NCBI GenBank assembly: GCA_049642465.1
Contig: JBAROV010000171.1
Span: 36,923-100,922 of the forward strand
Source of the DNA: CAWDPQ01 sp049642465
GTDB taxonomy: Bacteria; Acidobacteriota; Vicinamibacteria; Vicinamibacterales; 2-12-FULL-66-21
Direction of reading: 5' to 3'
DNA: 64,000 nt
The position numbers and the translations under genes are program-made. The notes under the pieces are model-generated. The model was not told where the DNA came from. It did not search any database and saw nothing but the letters and a program-made list of their open reading frames with translations. Positions 51,152 through 60,508 of the stretch are shown here, piece after piece (positions within the stretch are counted from its first letter, which is position 1; each line of letters begins with the position of its first letter).

Positions 51152-53101
51152 TCAGGCAACCTCCGCGCGGCGGGCGGCTGAGCTACTCGTTGCGACGTCC
51201 ATCGTTCGCGATCGCAAGGCAGGCGCCCCGGCGCGATCGATGTACTCGCGGAACCACAACTCGAGCATCACGAGCGTCCAGAGACGTTCGCGATGGTCGC
51301 GGCGGCTCGTTCGGTGTTCGTTCCACAACCGCGTGATGGCGCGCTCCTCGAAAATCCCGCGATCGCGGAGGCGGCCATCTGTCAACAGCTCATGTGTCAT
51401 CTCGGCGAGCGGGCCGCGGAGCCACTCGCCGGTTGGCGGTTCGAACCCCTGTTTGCCTCGCTCGAGAATCGAAGGTGGCACGCGCGGACGAAGCACTCGC
51501 CGCAGCAGGTACTTGCGGGTCTTGCCGCGCAGCTTCAGCGACGAGGGAACCGTCGCCGCGAATTCGAGGAGGCGGTGATCGAGGAGCGGCTCACGGGTCT
51601 CGAGCGATACCGCCATGCTCATTCTGTCAACCTTCACAAGGATGTCATCGACCATGTAGGTCTTGACGTCTACGTACAGCGCGTGGTCGATCGGATCGCT
51701 CGAGGCGCACGCGTGGTACGCGGTTCGGAAGGTTTCAAACGGATCGGAGTCCCGCGTTGCGGCGGTGAACCCGTCGGTGTAGAGGCCACGCTTTTCGTGT
51801 CCTTCGAAGATGGCGTAGCCATGCTTTCGCGCGCAGGCGTCAGCAGGTGACAGCGCGAGGTGTCCCAGCGCCCTGGCGCCTTTGATCGAGTGAGGCAAAT
51901 GCGCCCCTAGATGCGCGGCCGCGCGGCTTCCCCACGGGCCGAGCCAGCGGCGCACCCGCGATTCCCAACGCTCGACGTGATGACGCGCGTACCCCGCCCA
52001 GAGTTCGTCACCGCCGTCGCCAGAGAGCGCGACGGTCACTCGCTCTCGTGCCGCGGCGGAGACGTAATACGTCGGCACACTCGACGGATCGGCAAATGGT
52101 TCGTCGAAATGCCAGGCGAGCTTCGGCAACAGGTCGCGGACGTTCGGGTTCGCCACAACCGGATGGTGTTCGCACCCCAGGTGATCGGCCACGATTTTGG
52201 CGTGTGCCAGCTCGTCGAACGCCTGCTCCTCGAAGCCGACGGAAGTCGTCACGACTGGGGTGTCGCTCATTTCGACCATGTAGGCGACGACGGCGGTCGA
52301 ATCGATCCCGCCAGACAGGAACGCGCCGAGTGGAACGTCGCTGATGAGACGGAGCTTGACCGATTCGCGCAACAGCGCGTCGAGCTGTTCGAGGTACTCA
52401 TTCTCCCGACCGGGATCACCGTCTCCGGTGAACTGCAAATCCCAATACTGGCGTAGCTGGATGCGCCCACCTTCCGCCACCAGCACGTGCCCGGGCGGCA
52501 GCTTCTGGATGTGCTGATAAATCGTCCCAGGTCCAGGGATGTATTCGAGCGTCAGGTACGCGTCGATCGCGTCCGGACGCCAGCCTCGCGGCACCGCCGG
52601 ATCCTGCAGGATGGATTTGATCTCGGAGCCGAAGACCAGGCCGTCCGCAAGGGAAGCGTAGTACAACGGCTTGACCCCAAGGCGATCGCGTGCGAGGAGC
52701 AACCGTTTCGCTCGCGCGTCCCACAAGGCAAAGGCGAACATGCCGCGGAATCGCTCGACGCACTGAGAGCCCCATTCCTCGTAGCCGTGCACGATGATCT
52801 CGGTGTCCGTACGGGTACGGAATTGATGGCCCAGCCTCTCGAGCTCGGCCCGGACGTCGATGAAGTTGTAAATCTCTCCGTTGAAAACGACCCAGACCGT
52901 CTCGTCTTCGTTGGCGAGTGGCTGGTCCCCAGTAGACAGATCGATGATGCTCAGGCGGCGATGGCCGAGGCCGACACCTTCACCAAAGTAGTACCCGGCC
53001 GAATCAGGGCCGCGATGCGTGACCGCGTCCGTCATCGCAGCCAGCAGGTCCGGCCGGATCGGTTGCGCGTCGTACGAGAGCTTGCCTGCAATTCCGCACA
53101 T
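51152..53101 (-). CDS. Asparagine-synthetase-type amidotransferase 2
   Basis: A 649-residue paralogue with the same layout: Cys2 (MCGIAGKLS), THRGPDSAG, NGEIYN, and the synthetase loop VPLGAFLSGGIDSTAVVAYM. It lies 6 bp after the preceding glycosyltransferase gene and 1 bp before amidotransferase 1. It is distinct from amidotransferases 1 and 3 in sequence (about half the residues differ by eye), so it is a divergent paralogue rather than a recent copy. Confidence 0.93.
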   Translation of the reverse strand: MCGIAGKLSYDAQPIRPDLLAAMTDAVTHRGPDSAGYYFGEGVGLGHRRLSIIDLSTGDQPLANEDETVWVVFNGEIYNFIDVRAELERLGHQFRTRTDTEIIVHGYEEWGSQCVERFRGMFAFALWDARAKRLLLARDRLGVKPLYYASLADGLVFGSEIKSILQDPAVPRGWRPDAIDAYLTLEYIPGPGTIYQHIQKLPPGHVLVAEGGRIQLRQYWDLQFTGDGDPGRENEYLEQLDALLRESVKLRLISDVPLGAFLSGGIDSTAVVAYMVEMSDTPVVTTSVGFEEQAFDELAHAKIVADHLGCEHHPVVANPNVRDLLPKLAWHFDEPFADPSSVPTYYVSAAARERVTVALSGDGGDELWAGYARHHVERWESRVRRWLGPWGSRAAAHLGAHLPHSIKGARALGHLALSPADACARKHGYAIFEGHEKRGLYTDGFTAATRDSDPFETFRTAYHACASSDPIDHALYVDVKTYMVDDILVKVDRMSMAVSLETREPLLDHRLLEFAATVPSSLKLRGKTRKYLLRRVLRPRVPPSILERGKQGFEPPTGEWLRGPLAEMTHELLTDGRLRDRGIFEERAITRLWNEHRTSRRDHRERLWTLVMLELWFREYIDRAGAPALRSRTMDVATSSSAARRAEVA

Positions 53102-53107
53102 GGAGAC

Positions 53108-54253
53108 TCAGGATGCCGTTAACTGCGTAGACGGCGCGGTGCGCGGTGCGCCGCGGTGCAGCAGTTCGAGGTAGAGATCCTCGAAACTGCTCACCATGCG
53201 ATTGAAAGAAAAGCGGGACTGAATCGTTTCACGCGCTGCACGCCCGAGCGCGGCCGCCCGCGCCGGATCGTCAAGAAGGTCCCGCAGCGCCTGCGCGACG
53301 GCCGCGCGATCGTCGGCCGCGATCAAGATGCCGTTGGTTCGATGCTGGACGAGTTCCGGGACGCCGCCAACAGCCGTCGCGATCACCGGGAGTCCGGCGG
53401 CCATCGCCTCCATCAGACTGTTGGGAAAGGCCTCGGATCGCGACGTGAGTACGAACACATCACTCTCCGACAAAACAGCCGGCACATCGTCGCGATGACC
53501 GAGAAAGCGAACCCGTGAGGCCACACCGCGTTGGGCGGCCAAAGCCTTCAGCTCCTCGCCGCGGCTTCCAGTGCCAACCACGAACAGTTCCAGATCGGAA
53601 TGCGTGCTCGCGAGCGACGCAAACGCGTCGATGAGCACCTCGTGCGCTTTTTCCGGGCGCAGGTTTGCGACCGTTACGATTCGCCGCAATCGCGCGTGAG
53701 GTATTCGGGCCCGGTATGCCTCGACATCGATGCCGTTGGGAATGATCCTGATCGCGCGGGCGCTGACGCGCTCCTTGCGGAGCCGCGCGGCCACGGCGCT
53801 CGAATTCGCCACGATGCCGTGGGCACATGCGTAGCTGGCGCGTTGCAGCGCAATCAATCCCCCGTGCTTGTCAGGATTGATTTCACGCCGGTTCCCGATG
53901 CGTACCGGGACGCCGGCTAGAGCGGCGGCCGGTAGCGCGAACACGTTGGAGTACAGATCGGTTGCGTGTAACACCGCAATTCGGCGCTCACGGCACCACG
54001 CGGCAAACTGCCACATCCGCGCGAAGGTGTGAGGCCGTTTGAAACTCCGGATTGGAAACTCTGCGATATCGCTGACCTTGGCTGCCGCTCGCGAAACCCA
54101 TGAGCCGTTTCGATGCAAGCAGGCGAGATGCACCTCGAACCTGCGGCGATCGAGCCGATGCGCCAGCTCGATCATCTGGCCCTCGGTTCCCCCGGGCAGG
54201 AACTGCGAAAAGAACAACGCGACGGGGAGAGGGGACGGCAGAGCCATGCGCAA
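53108..54253 (-). CDS. Family 4-type glycosyltransferase
   Basis: A 381-residue GT-B glycosyltransferase. N-terminal acceptor half: VALFFSQFLPGGTEGQMIELAHRLDRRRFEVHLACLHRNGSW. C-terminal half: GHRDDVPAVLSESDVFVLTSRSEAFPNSLMEAMAAGLPVIATAVGGVPELV, with the EAFPNSLMEAMAAG donor-binding motif typical of GT4. It is in the operon between the fusion gene (123-bp gap) and amidotransferase 2. It likely adds one sugar of the repeating unit. Confidence 0.92.
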   Translation of the reverse strand: MRMALPSPLPVALFFSQFLPGGTEGQMIELAHRLDRRRFEVHLACLHRNGSWVSRAAAKVSDIAEFPIRSFKRPHTFARMWQFAAWCRERRIAVLHATDLYSNVFALPAAALAGVPVRIGNRREINPDKHGGLIALQRASYACAHGIVANSSAVAARLRKERVSARAIRIIPNGIDVEAYRARIPHARLRRIVTVANLRPEKAHEVLIDAFASLASTHSDLELFVVGTGSRGEELKALAAQRGVASRVRFLGHRDDVPAVLSESDVFVLTSRSEAFPNSLMEAMAAGLPVIATAVGGVPELVQHRTNGILIAADDRAAVAQALRDLLDDPARAAALGRAARETIQSRFSFNRMVSSFEDLYLELLHRGAPRTAPSTQLTAS

Positions 54254-54376
54254 CCTTCCATCTCAGCAAGCGAGGTGCCATCAACTTTGCCCAAAAACGC
54301 CGGAAAACTTCCAACGACCGAGGACTGCTGAGGCTGATCGGTGGAAATGTCCGGCCGGGGAGTGGTAGTGCGTTTC

Positions 54377-56089
54377 CTAACGACTGAAGAGATGGCGGCG
54401 GCGGCGGACCAGCACATCGGCAACGGTCAGGCCCTCGGTGGCGTTGAGCGTGTGAGTCGCCAGCAGGTGTGGCGCCCACTTCGGTTCAATCCGCGAGACC
54501 GCTGTTTCGCGGTATTCGCATTCGTTGAGCTGGGTCACCTTGTTGACCACAATCGCCGAACCGTAGCGGCCGGAGCAGTCCTGCGAGGGTCGATAGAGAT
54601 CACCGTTCCATTCGAAGAGCCGGCCAGCGGGCCTCGCGCATCGCCCGTCCGATTTGACCGGGTTGCGACGGTGCGCTCTCCAGGGTCCCCATGGGGACGG
54701 CGCCTGAAAAATATGCAGTTCGTCCGTGTTAACGGCTCCGTCAACTGCCATGTTGACGAACATCCACCACGACCCATTGACGTCGGCGAGCGTGGCATCC
54801 ACGGCATAGACGCCTTCCATCAGCACCGTCTCCAGTTCCCACTGATGGGGGAACGCCCGGGCGCGATAGACCTCGATCGTGCGGTTTGCGCCCGTTTCCG
54901 GAATCATGAAATGGTCGCCTTGCCACTCGAACACGAAGGGGTAGGAGAGGTGATGTGCTTTGGCAAGCACGCGAGTGCTGCCCTGCAACTCTCCTCTTTC
55001 GTTCAACTCGAGCACGCTGATGTGACCAACGTTGGTGCGGAACGGCAGCTCTTCGACGAAGATGTAATGGCGACCGTTGGCGAATACAGGAAAGGGATCC
55101 GCCCAGAAGCGATCGCGCGGAGGCATCAGAAACTTGAACCGGTTGAACCCGGGGTCCGGACCTGCAGACCCGGGGTGCATGCGGTACGCGAGCGCCCACT
55201 GGTCGAGAAACACTCGGTCCTTCACCTTGTCCACGGCATAGCGCCCCGCCAGCCGAAGACCTGACGAGAGCATTTCGAGGTTCCCCGGTTCGCGATACAA
55301 ACGCCGGGTATACGGCCTGTACGCCGGCCCATTCGGATCATCGAGCGCTCGTGGTCCCGCCTCCGCGAGGTCCTTCAACTTCCGAATAACAAACGTCGCT
55401 GACGTGCGATAGAAGTTGTCCTTGTTGCGGCAGACCGATCGCGAGTCAGTTGGCGCGTGGGATCGATAAATGACGCGGCCGTTGTCGAGTTCGTCGTTGA
55501 GGATCTGAAGCACCGAGCCCGTGACGGGGGCGTTTTCCATGACCTCCCAGAACCCCGCCGGACCCCCGCGGTTCACGAGATTGTCGCCGTGGTGGTACGA
55601 CCAGACACCATGACGCGCAATTTTCAGCGCGTCTCCTCTGAGGATCCTGAACCCCAGCCGCAGCACGACGTCCAGATCGAATTCCCGGATGGCTGCGACA
55701 TCCTCCTCTGTGAAGTAATCGGAAAACCGTTTTTTGATCGGCGTGACGCGCCGTGTGGGTGCGTTCGCGACCAGATCGGCAATGGACGCTTCTGTAAACG
55801 CATCTGGTTCTTTGCGAAACAGCCGCTCGTCCAGCCGCGTGTACAACACGTAGGCCAATCGCTGGCGGTTCTTCAGAACTTTGCGGACCAGTCCGCGCTC
55901 CGGCCGATCCACGCCGCCGTTCTCGATCACCAACGCCACCCGCGCGAAGTCCGATCGTTCGATGTCCTCGACGATGTTCCGGACCCACCGGGGTTGACGG
56001 AGGGAATCGACGAGCAGGCCTACGCGCAGCGGCTCTGGGCGGGCCGCCGCTCGATGTTCGCCCTCCAGGACATCGTGGCTAACCGGCAT
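54377..56089 (-). CDS. Formyltransferase-like/beta-propeller fusion protein
   Basis: A 570-residue fusion. The N-terminal third (about 20-250) resembles formyltransferases of the methionyl-tRNA/ArnA fold (HGVWSYHHGDNLVNRGGPAGFWEVMENAPVTGSVLQILNDELDNG). Ser164 lies where the canonical Asn of the NxH triad is expected; His166 or His167 and Asp202 are kept. The C-terminal half (about 300-560) is a five-bladed-propeller-type domain like the N-terminal part of plant GINT1 (FWADPFPVFANGRHYIFVEEL ... PETGANRTIEVYRA ... RPAGRLFEWNGDLYRPSQDCSGRYGSAIVVNKV). Both domain names are my inference from motifs. It overlaps amidotransferase 3 by 11 bp. Confidence 0.7.
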   Translation of the reverse strand: MPVSHDVLEGEHRAAARPEPLRVGLLVDSLRQPRWVRNIVEDIERSDFARVALVIENGGVDRPERGLVRKVLKNRQRLAYVLYTRLDERLFRKEPDAFTEASIADLVANAPTRRVTPIKKRFSDYFTEEDVAAIREFDLDVVLRLGFRILRGDALKIARHGVWSYHHGDNLVNRGGPAGFWEVMENAPVTGSVLQILNDELDNGRVIYRSHAPTDSRSVCRNKDNFYRTSATFVIRKLKDLAEAGPRALDDPNGPAYRPYTRRLYREPGNLEMLSSGLRLAGRYAVDKVKDRVFLDQWALAYRMHPGSAGPDPGFNRFKFLMPPRDRFWADPFPVFANGRHYIFVEELPFRTNVGHISVLELNERGELQGSTRVLAKAHHLSYPFVFEWQGDHFMIPETGANRTIEVYRARAFPHQWELETVLMEGVYAVDATLADVNGSWWMFVNMAVDGAVNTDELHIFQAPSPWGPWRAHRRNPVKSDGRCARPAGRLFEWNGDLYRPSQDCSGRYGSAIVVNKVTQLNECEYRETAVSRIEPKWAPHLLATHTLNATEGLTVADVLVRRRRHLFSR

Positions 56090-58049
56090 GCGCGACCGCC
56101 GCACCCCCGGCATCCGATGTCGCCGGTGTCATCTGGGGCAGCTCGACGGCTTCCGGCAGAAACACCGGGGTGTCGATGTACGCCTGGTGCCACAGTTCGA
56201 GAACGACGAGCTGCCACAGCCGCATCGAGTGATCTCGGACCCCCGAGACATGCTCGTCGAGCAGACGATGGATGAAGCGCTGGTTGAAGTAGCCCCGCTC
56301 GCGTGCCCGCTGCGAACGCAGGACATCGCTGAACGTGTCGCGCAAGCTGCCGCGGAACCACACGCCCACCGGCACGCCAAAGCCCTGCTTCCGGCGATTG
56401 ATGACCTCCGGAGGGAGAATGCGTGACGCCACCTGCTTGAGCAGGACCTTGCGCACGCCGTTGCGGATTTTCGTGCGCAAGGGCAGTGTGGCCGCAAAGT
56501 CGATGACCTGGTTATCAAGCAGCGGCACACGTGATTCGATCGAGTGCGCCATGCTCATGCGGTCGACCTTGACGAGCACATCCTCGGGGAGATAGGTCCG
56601 AAAGTCGAATTTCATCATCTGACTGCCAAACGGCAGCTCGTCGAGGCCTTCGAAGCGGCCGGCGAGCTGGCGTTCTGCCGCCAGCGGATCGACGCTGTGC
56701 AGGAGCTCCGGTGTGAAGAGCGCGCGTTTTTCATCGGGCTGGAAGAACGCCGAGGCGTCGAGAAAACGCCCGCGATCATCACGTGCCACATGACGAAGGA
56801 AATTCTTTCCGCGCGCGCCGTGGGGAAGCCATGGCCACGCCGCTGCCGCCAGCTGTCGCTTGCGCGGGATCGGAAGTCGATCGAACGCGGCGACACGCGG
56901 ATGTGGAAGATACCGGTCGTAACCACCGAAAAGTTCGTCTCCTCCGTCGCCGGAAAGGACGACGGTGACGTGCCGACGCGCCATCTCGCAGACGTACCAG
57001 GTCGGAATCGCCGACGAATCAGCGAATGGTTCATCGAAGTGCTGAATGAGGCGGTCGAGGATGGCCAGCGCATCCGGTCGCACCACGAATTCGTGGTGAT
57101 CGGTTTTGAAGTGCGCCGCGACCTTGCGCGCGTAATCGAGTTCGTCGAACTGCGGTTCGTCAAAACCGATGGAAAAGGTCTGGACGGGGCGATCGGACAC
57201 CTCGGCCATCAGCCCCACGACCAGGCTGGAGTCGATCCCGCCCGAGAGAAACGCGCCAAGCGGGACGTCGCTGACGAGATGCGAGCGGACGGCGTCGCGA
57301 AGCACGTGGTGAAGACGATCCGCGGCTTCGGCGTCGGTGCCCGTGAAGGTTTCAGGTGCCGGGAGTTCCCAGTAGCGCTTCACATCGGCGTGACCGTCGC
57401 TCCACCGGAGAAAATGCCCCGGCGGCAGCTTGTGGACGCCCCTGAAGATCGAGCCATCGCGTGGCGTATAGAGAAACGTCAGGTAGTGATCGAGCGCGGT
57501 CAAATCGATGTTGCGGTCGGCAGCACCGGCGACGAGCAGCGACTTGATCTCGGAGCCAAAGAACAGCCGGCCCCCGCGTTCGGCGTAATACACCGGCTTG
57601 ATCCCGGCCCGGTCGCGCGCCACGAGCAACGTCCGCCGCTGGCGATCCCAGATGGCCAACCCAAACATCCCCCGGAGCCGCACGAACGCTTGTTCGCCCC
57701 ATTGTTCGTACGCGTGCACGATCGTTTCCGTATCGCTTGATGTATAGAACCGGTGACCGGCGCGCTGCAGCTCGCTGCGGAGTTCTCGATAGTTGTAGAT
57801 TTCGCCGTTGAAGACCACCCAGACGGTTCGATCCTCGTTGTGGATCGGCTGGTTCCCTGTCGAGAGATCAATGATGCTCAATCGACGCATTCCGAGGCCG
57901 ACGCCCCGCTCGACATGAATTCCTTCGTCATCGGGACCGCGATGCCGGATCACGTCACACATGCCGTGAACCAGTGAAAGATCCGACTCCGCGCTCCGAA
58001 CCGATCCCCGGTCGACCGGGCCGTCTGCAAATCCCGCGATGCCACACAT
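56079..58049 (-). CDS. Asparagine-synthetase-type amidotransferase 3
   Basis: A 656-residue protein with Cys2 (MCGIAGFADG), RHRGPDDEG, NGEIYNYREL and synthetase loop VPLGAFLSGGIDSSLVVGLMAEV. It lies 2 bp after the heparinase-like gene and overlaps the formyltransferase fusion by 11 bp. Third amidotransferase of the operon. Having three suggests either several amidated sugars or subfunctionalised enzymes. Confidence 0.93.
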   Translation of the reverse strand: MCGIAGFADGPVDRGSVRSAESDLSLVHGMCDVIRHRGPDDEGIHVERGVGLGMRRLSIIDLSTGNQPIHNEDRTVWVVFNGEIYNYRELRSELQRAGHRFYTSSDTETIVHAYEQWGEQAFVRLRGMFGLAIWDRQRRTLLVARDRAGIKPVYYAERGGRLFFGSEIKSLLVAGAADRNIDLTALDHYLTFLYTPRDGSIFRGVHKLPPGHFLRWSDGHADVKRYWELPAPETFTGTDAEAADRLHHVLRDAVRSHLVSDVPLGAFLSGGIDSSLVVGLMAEVSDRPVQTFSIGFDEPQFDELDYARKVAAHFKTDHHEFVVRPDALAILDRLIQHFDEPFADSSAIPTWYVCEMARRHVTVVLSGDGGDELFGGYDRYLPHPRVAAFDRLPIPRKRQLAAAAWPWLPHGARGKNFLRHVARDDRGRFLDASAFFQPDEKRALFTPELLHSVDPLAAERQLAGRFEGLDELPFGSQMMKFDFRTYLPEDVLVKVDRMSMAHSIESRVPLLDNQVIDFAATLPLRTKIRNGVRKVLLKQVASRILPPEVINRRKQGFGVPVGVWFRGSLRDTFSDVLRSQRARERGYFNQRFIHRLLDEHVSGVRDHSMRLWQLVVLELWHQAYIDTPVFLPEAVELPQMTPATSDAGGAAVAHAG

Positions 58050-58051
58050 GA

Positions 58052-60508
58052 CTAGTTCACCCGTGCTTCCGCAGGCTCGTGCTCATGCACGAGCGGGGCC
58101 ATATCAGTCCATTCCCGTCGGACGATGTCGACGGGAAGCTGAGCAGAAGTGAGCGGCGCTCCGGGTGCGATAACGCGGCTCCCGTCGATGAGGACCAGGC
58201 ACTCGTGACCCGGCACGCGGACGACTGAGGCGACCCGGCCGTCAGTTGTAAGGGCCTCCGTGCCCCAGAGGGTGGGCGACCAGCTGGAACTGTCTCCTCC
58301 TGTGTCTTCGGTAATTACAGAAGCAAGCAGCGAGATCTCACCGCCCTCCCAGTTGGCTCGCCATCCAGTGCCGAGCCAACCAAGAGGCGCGTCTCTGACC
58401 ATCAGGCGCTGAAGCCTCAATCCCCTCGTGAATGCAGGCTGTGCCGGAATGAATGTGGCGAGCGCCAACGGCAACACTCCCCGAGACTGGATCGCGATCG
58501 TTGGAGCTGGTTCCACGCGGCCGTATTCTGGCGACCAGAACGCGAGCGGTGTGTCCCCTGGCCGGGCAACTGCCACGTCACCCGTTGTCGCGAGGCCGAG
58601 CACGATGCCATCCGAGTGCTTCAGGACGACATGCCCATCCCGAATACTGGGGTGCCAGGCGGGATGGAGATGCCAGTGCGTGAGCGCTTCCGCGCTGCCG
58701 GCGCCGAACACGTGGTCGAGGATCCACCAGCCGATGCCGTGGACAGCGAGGACCGAACGGACGTGCCGGCGCGGAGCGTAGCCGTCGTGCGTCCCTTCGA
58801 TGTAATCCGCACCATCAGGGCGCGTTGTGGCTGTTGACCGCCAGACCCTGACGTATGCGGTGGCGCGCGTGCGCCAGTGGAAGGGGCCGTCTGGCTCAGA
58901 CTGCGGCTTGCCGTCGAGCAGCAGCGTATTGTGCATGGCGGTACTTCGGAAGCGATCTCTGAGCTCGGGATCCATTGTGTAAGTCGCCGTGCCAGGATCC
59001 ACGAACAGCGGGCGTCCTGCGATCGTGAGCACGATGGACAAGGCGTCCGAGTGCGCGTGACCGCAATTGAGAAACCCGTGTCGTCCGGCATCGAAGAGCA
59101 GGTAGTCCCCGCGAGGATTTCGCGAGACGCAGTACCCGCTTTCGTTCAGGGATCTCGAATGCCACCGCTCGATGCGACGTCCGCCCGCCACGTGCGACGC
59201 TTCGTCGCCACACCACCAGAACGCTTCTTCCGGTGCTGAGTCAACGGCCAGATCGGGCTCGCGCAGGAGGACGGCCGCAACCGCGAGCGTATCGGCGCAG
59301 TCCTCCGCACCCCTCCCGCACATCGGGAACAGCTGCCCACCATCATCGTCGCCGGTGGCTGGCCGGCGGCCCTCATTGTCAGTAATTGTCCTCAGATAGC
59401 GTGCCTGCATACGGGCAGCCTGCTCCAACGCCGGCGCGAAGGGATCTCCGGCTGCACGCGCGATTGTCAAGGCGAGCAGGTAGAAGTCAGTCGAGTAGCG
59501 GTGGTAATGCCCTGAGAGTTCGGCGTGCCCTCCGTCGCCGAGCACTTGTGCCTGCGCTTCGCGAAGCAGTACGTCCCGCCCCACCTGTGTCCACCGCGCG
59601 CTGGATTCGAGTCCGGGCAGCGCGCATCCAACCGCATACAGCGCGAGCGCCTCTCCCGTGAGATGCGTGTTGGGACTGAAATAGAGCGAGAGGTTTCGTT
59701 CGATATGCTGCAGTTGCCGCGTGATGCCAAGGAGGGCGTCAACGAGCCAGGGTTCCCCGGAGGCGTCATCTTCAAGAGCCGCCGCAGAAAAAAAGCCGAT
59801 CGCCCAGAGCCATGAGATCGTGCGGAAACCGAGCTCCAGCATGCTCGCCCAGTTGATTCCCAGCGTGGGCGGATTGCTCCGCATCCAGCCTGCGAGCTGG
59901 TTGCGGAAAAGGTCGTAATACTTCCGCCTTCCAGTGAGCGCATACGCGCGACCGAGTGACAGCCAGTGCTGATGACGATTGAGTTCCCAAATGACTTTGT
60001 GGTCGCCGTAGGCGGGATTCAGATAGCGGACGGCAGACCAATGCGCAGTCGGGGCGCGGCGGCCGTGGACCGGATCGGTGTGCCAGTCAACCGACGAGCC
60101 AAGATGAAGGTCGCGGTAGCCGAGCAGGTCGTATTCACCCTCGGTGAGGGCCTCCGCACGGCGGGTCGCGTCCCGTACGGCATTTGGAAACGCCTGGGTA
60201 ACGAAGTGGGCGCGATGCTGAACGTCCACCGCGTCAAGCGGGAACGCGGATCGCCTGCCGGCAAAGTAGCGGCCGAGGGCGGCCTGCGCTTCTCTGAAAT
60301 CTCCGCGTCGGATTGCCGAACGGGCGCGCGTCCAATCGGGCTCCTGCGGCAGGTGCCGCATTTCGAAGGCGAGTGCCTTCCTGTCCCACCGAGGAGCGCC
60401 GATCGCGGCGCGGGTGCGCTCGAGCACCTTGCGGACCTCACCTCGGACGCGAAAGGCCGCCTGCCTCCCGTCCATGCGGGCCAATCGCCTGAACATAGAG
60501 GCATTCAT
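58052..60508 (-). CDS. Heparinase II/III-like polysaccharide lyase
   Basis: An 818-residue protein. The N-terminal two-thirds is an alpha/alpha-toroid-type region (NPAYGDHKVIWELNRHQHWLSLGRAYALTGRRKYYDLFRNQLAGWMRSNPPTLGINWASMLELGFRTISWLWAIGFF). The C-terminal heparinase_II_III region has GDYLLFDAGRHGFLNCGHAHSDALSIVLTIAGRPLFVDPGTATYTMD, with His and Tyr residues expected in the lyase site. Homologues in polysaccharide loci trim or edit the product during export. Its ATG overlaps the stop of the glycosyltransferase upstream (ATGA). Confidence 0.9.
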   Translation of the reverse strand: MNASMFRRLARMDGRQAAFRVRGEVRKVLERTRAAIGAPRWDRKALAFEMRHLPQEPDWTRARSAIRRGDFREAQAALGRYFAGRRSAFPLDAVDVQHRAHFVTQAFPNAVRDATRRAEALTEGEYDLLGYRDLHLGSSVDWHTDPVHGRRAPTAHWSAVRYLNPAYGDHKVIWELNRHQHWLSLGRAYALTGRRKYYDLFRNQLAGWMRSNPPTLGINWASMLELGFRTISWLWAIGFFSAAALEDDASGEPWLVDALLGITRQLQHIERNLSLYFSPNTHLTGEALALYAVGCALPGLESSARWTQVGRDVLLREAQAQVLGDGGHAELSGHYHRYSTDFYLLALTIARAAGDPFAPALEQAARMQARYLRTITDNEGRRPATGDDDGGQLFPMCGRGAEDCADTLAVAAVLLREPDLAVDSAPEEAFWWCGDEASHVAGGRRIERWHSRSLNESGYCVSRNPRGDYLLFDAGRHGFLNCGHAHSDALSIVLTIAGRPLFVDPGTATYTMDPELRDRFRSTAMHNTLLLDGKPQSEPDGPFHWRTRATAYVRVWRSTATTRPDGADYIEGTHDGYAPRRHVRSVLAVHGIGWWILDHVFGAGSAEALTHWHLHPAWHPSIRDGHVVLKHSDGIVLGLATTGDVAVARPGDTPLAFWSPEYGRVEPAPTIAIQSRGVLPLALATFIPAQPAFTRGLRLQRLMVRDAPLGWLGTGWRANWEGGEISLLASVITEDTGGDSSSWSPTLWGTEALTTDGRVASVVRVPGHECLVLIDGSRVIAPGAPLTSAQLPVDIVRREWTDMAPLVHEHEPAEARVN

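Noticed and set aside
54377..56089. Two separate genes for the formyltransferase-like and propeller parts
   Set aside because: One uninterrupted frame with no internal start or ribosome site at the junction; a fusion is simpler.
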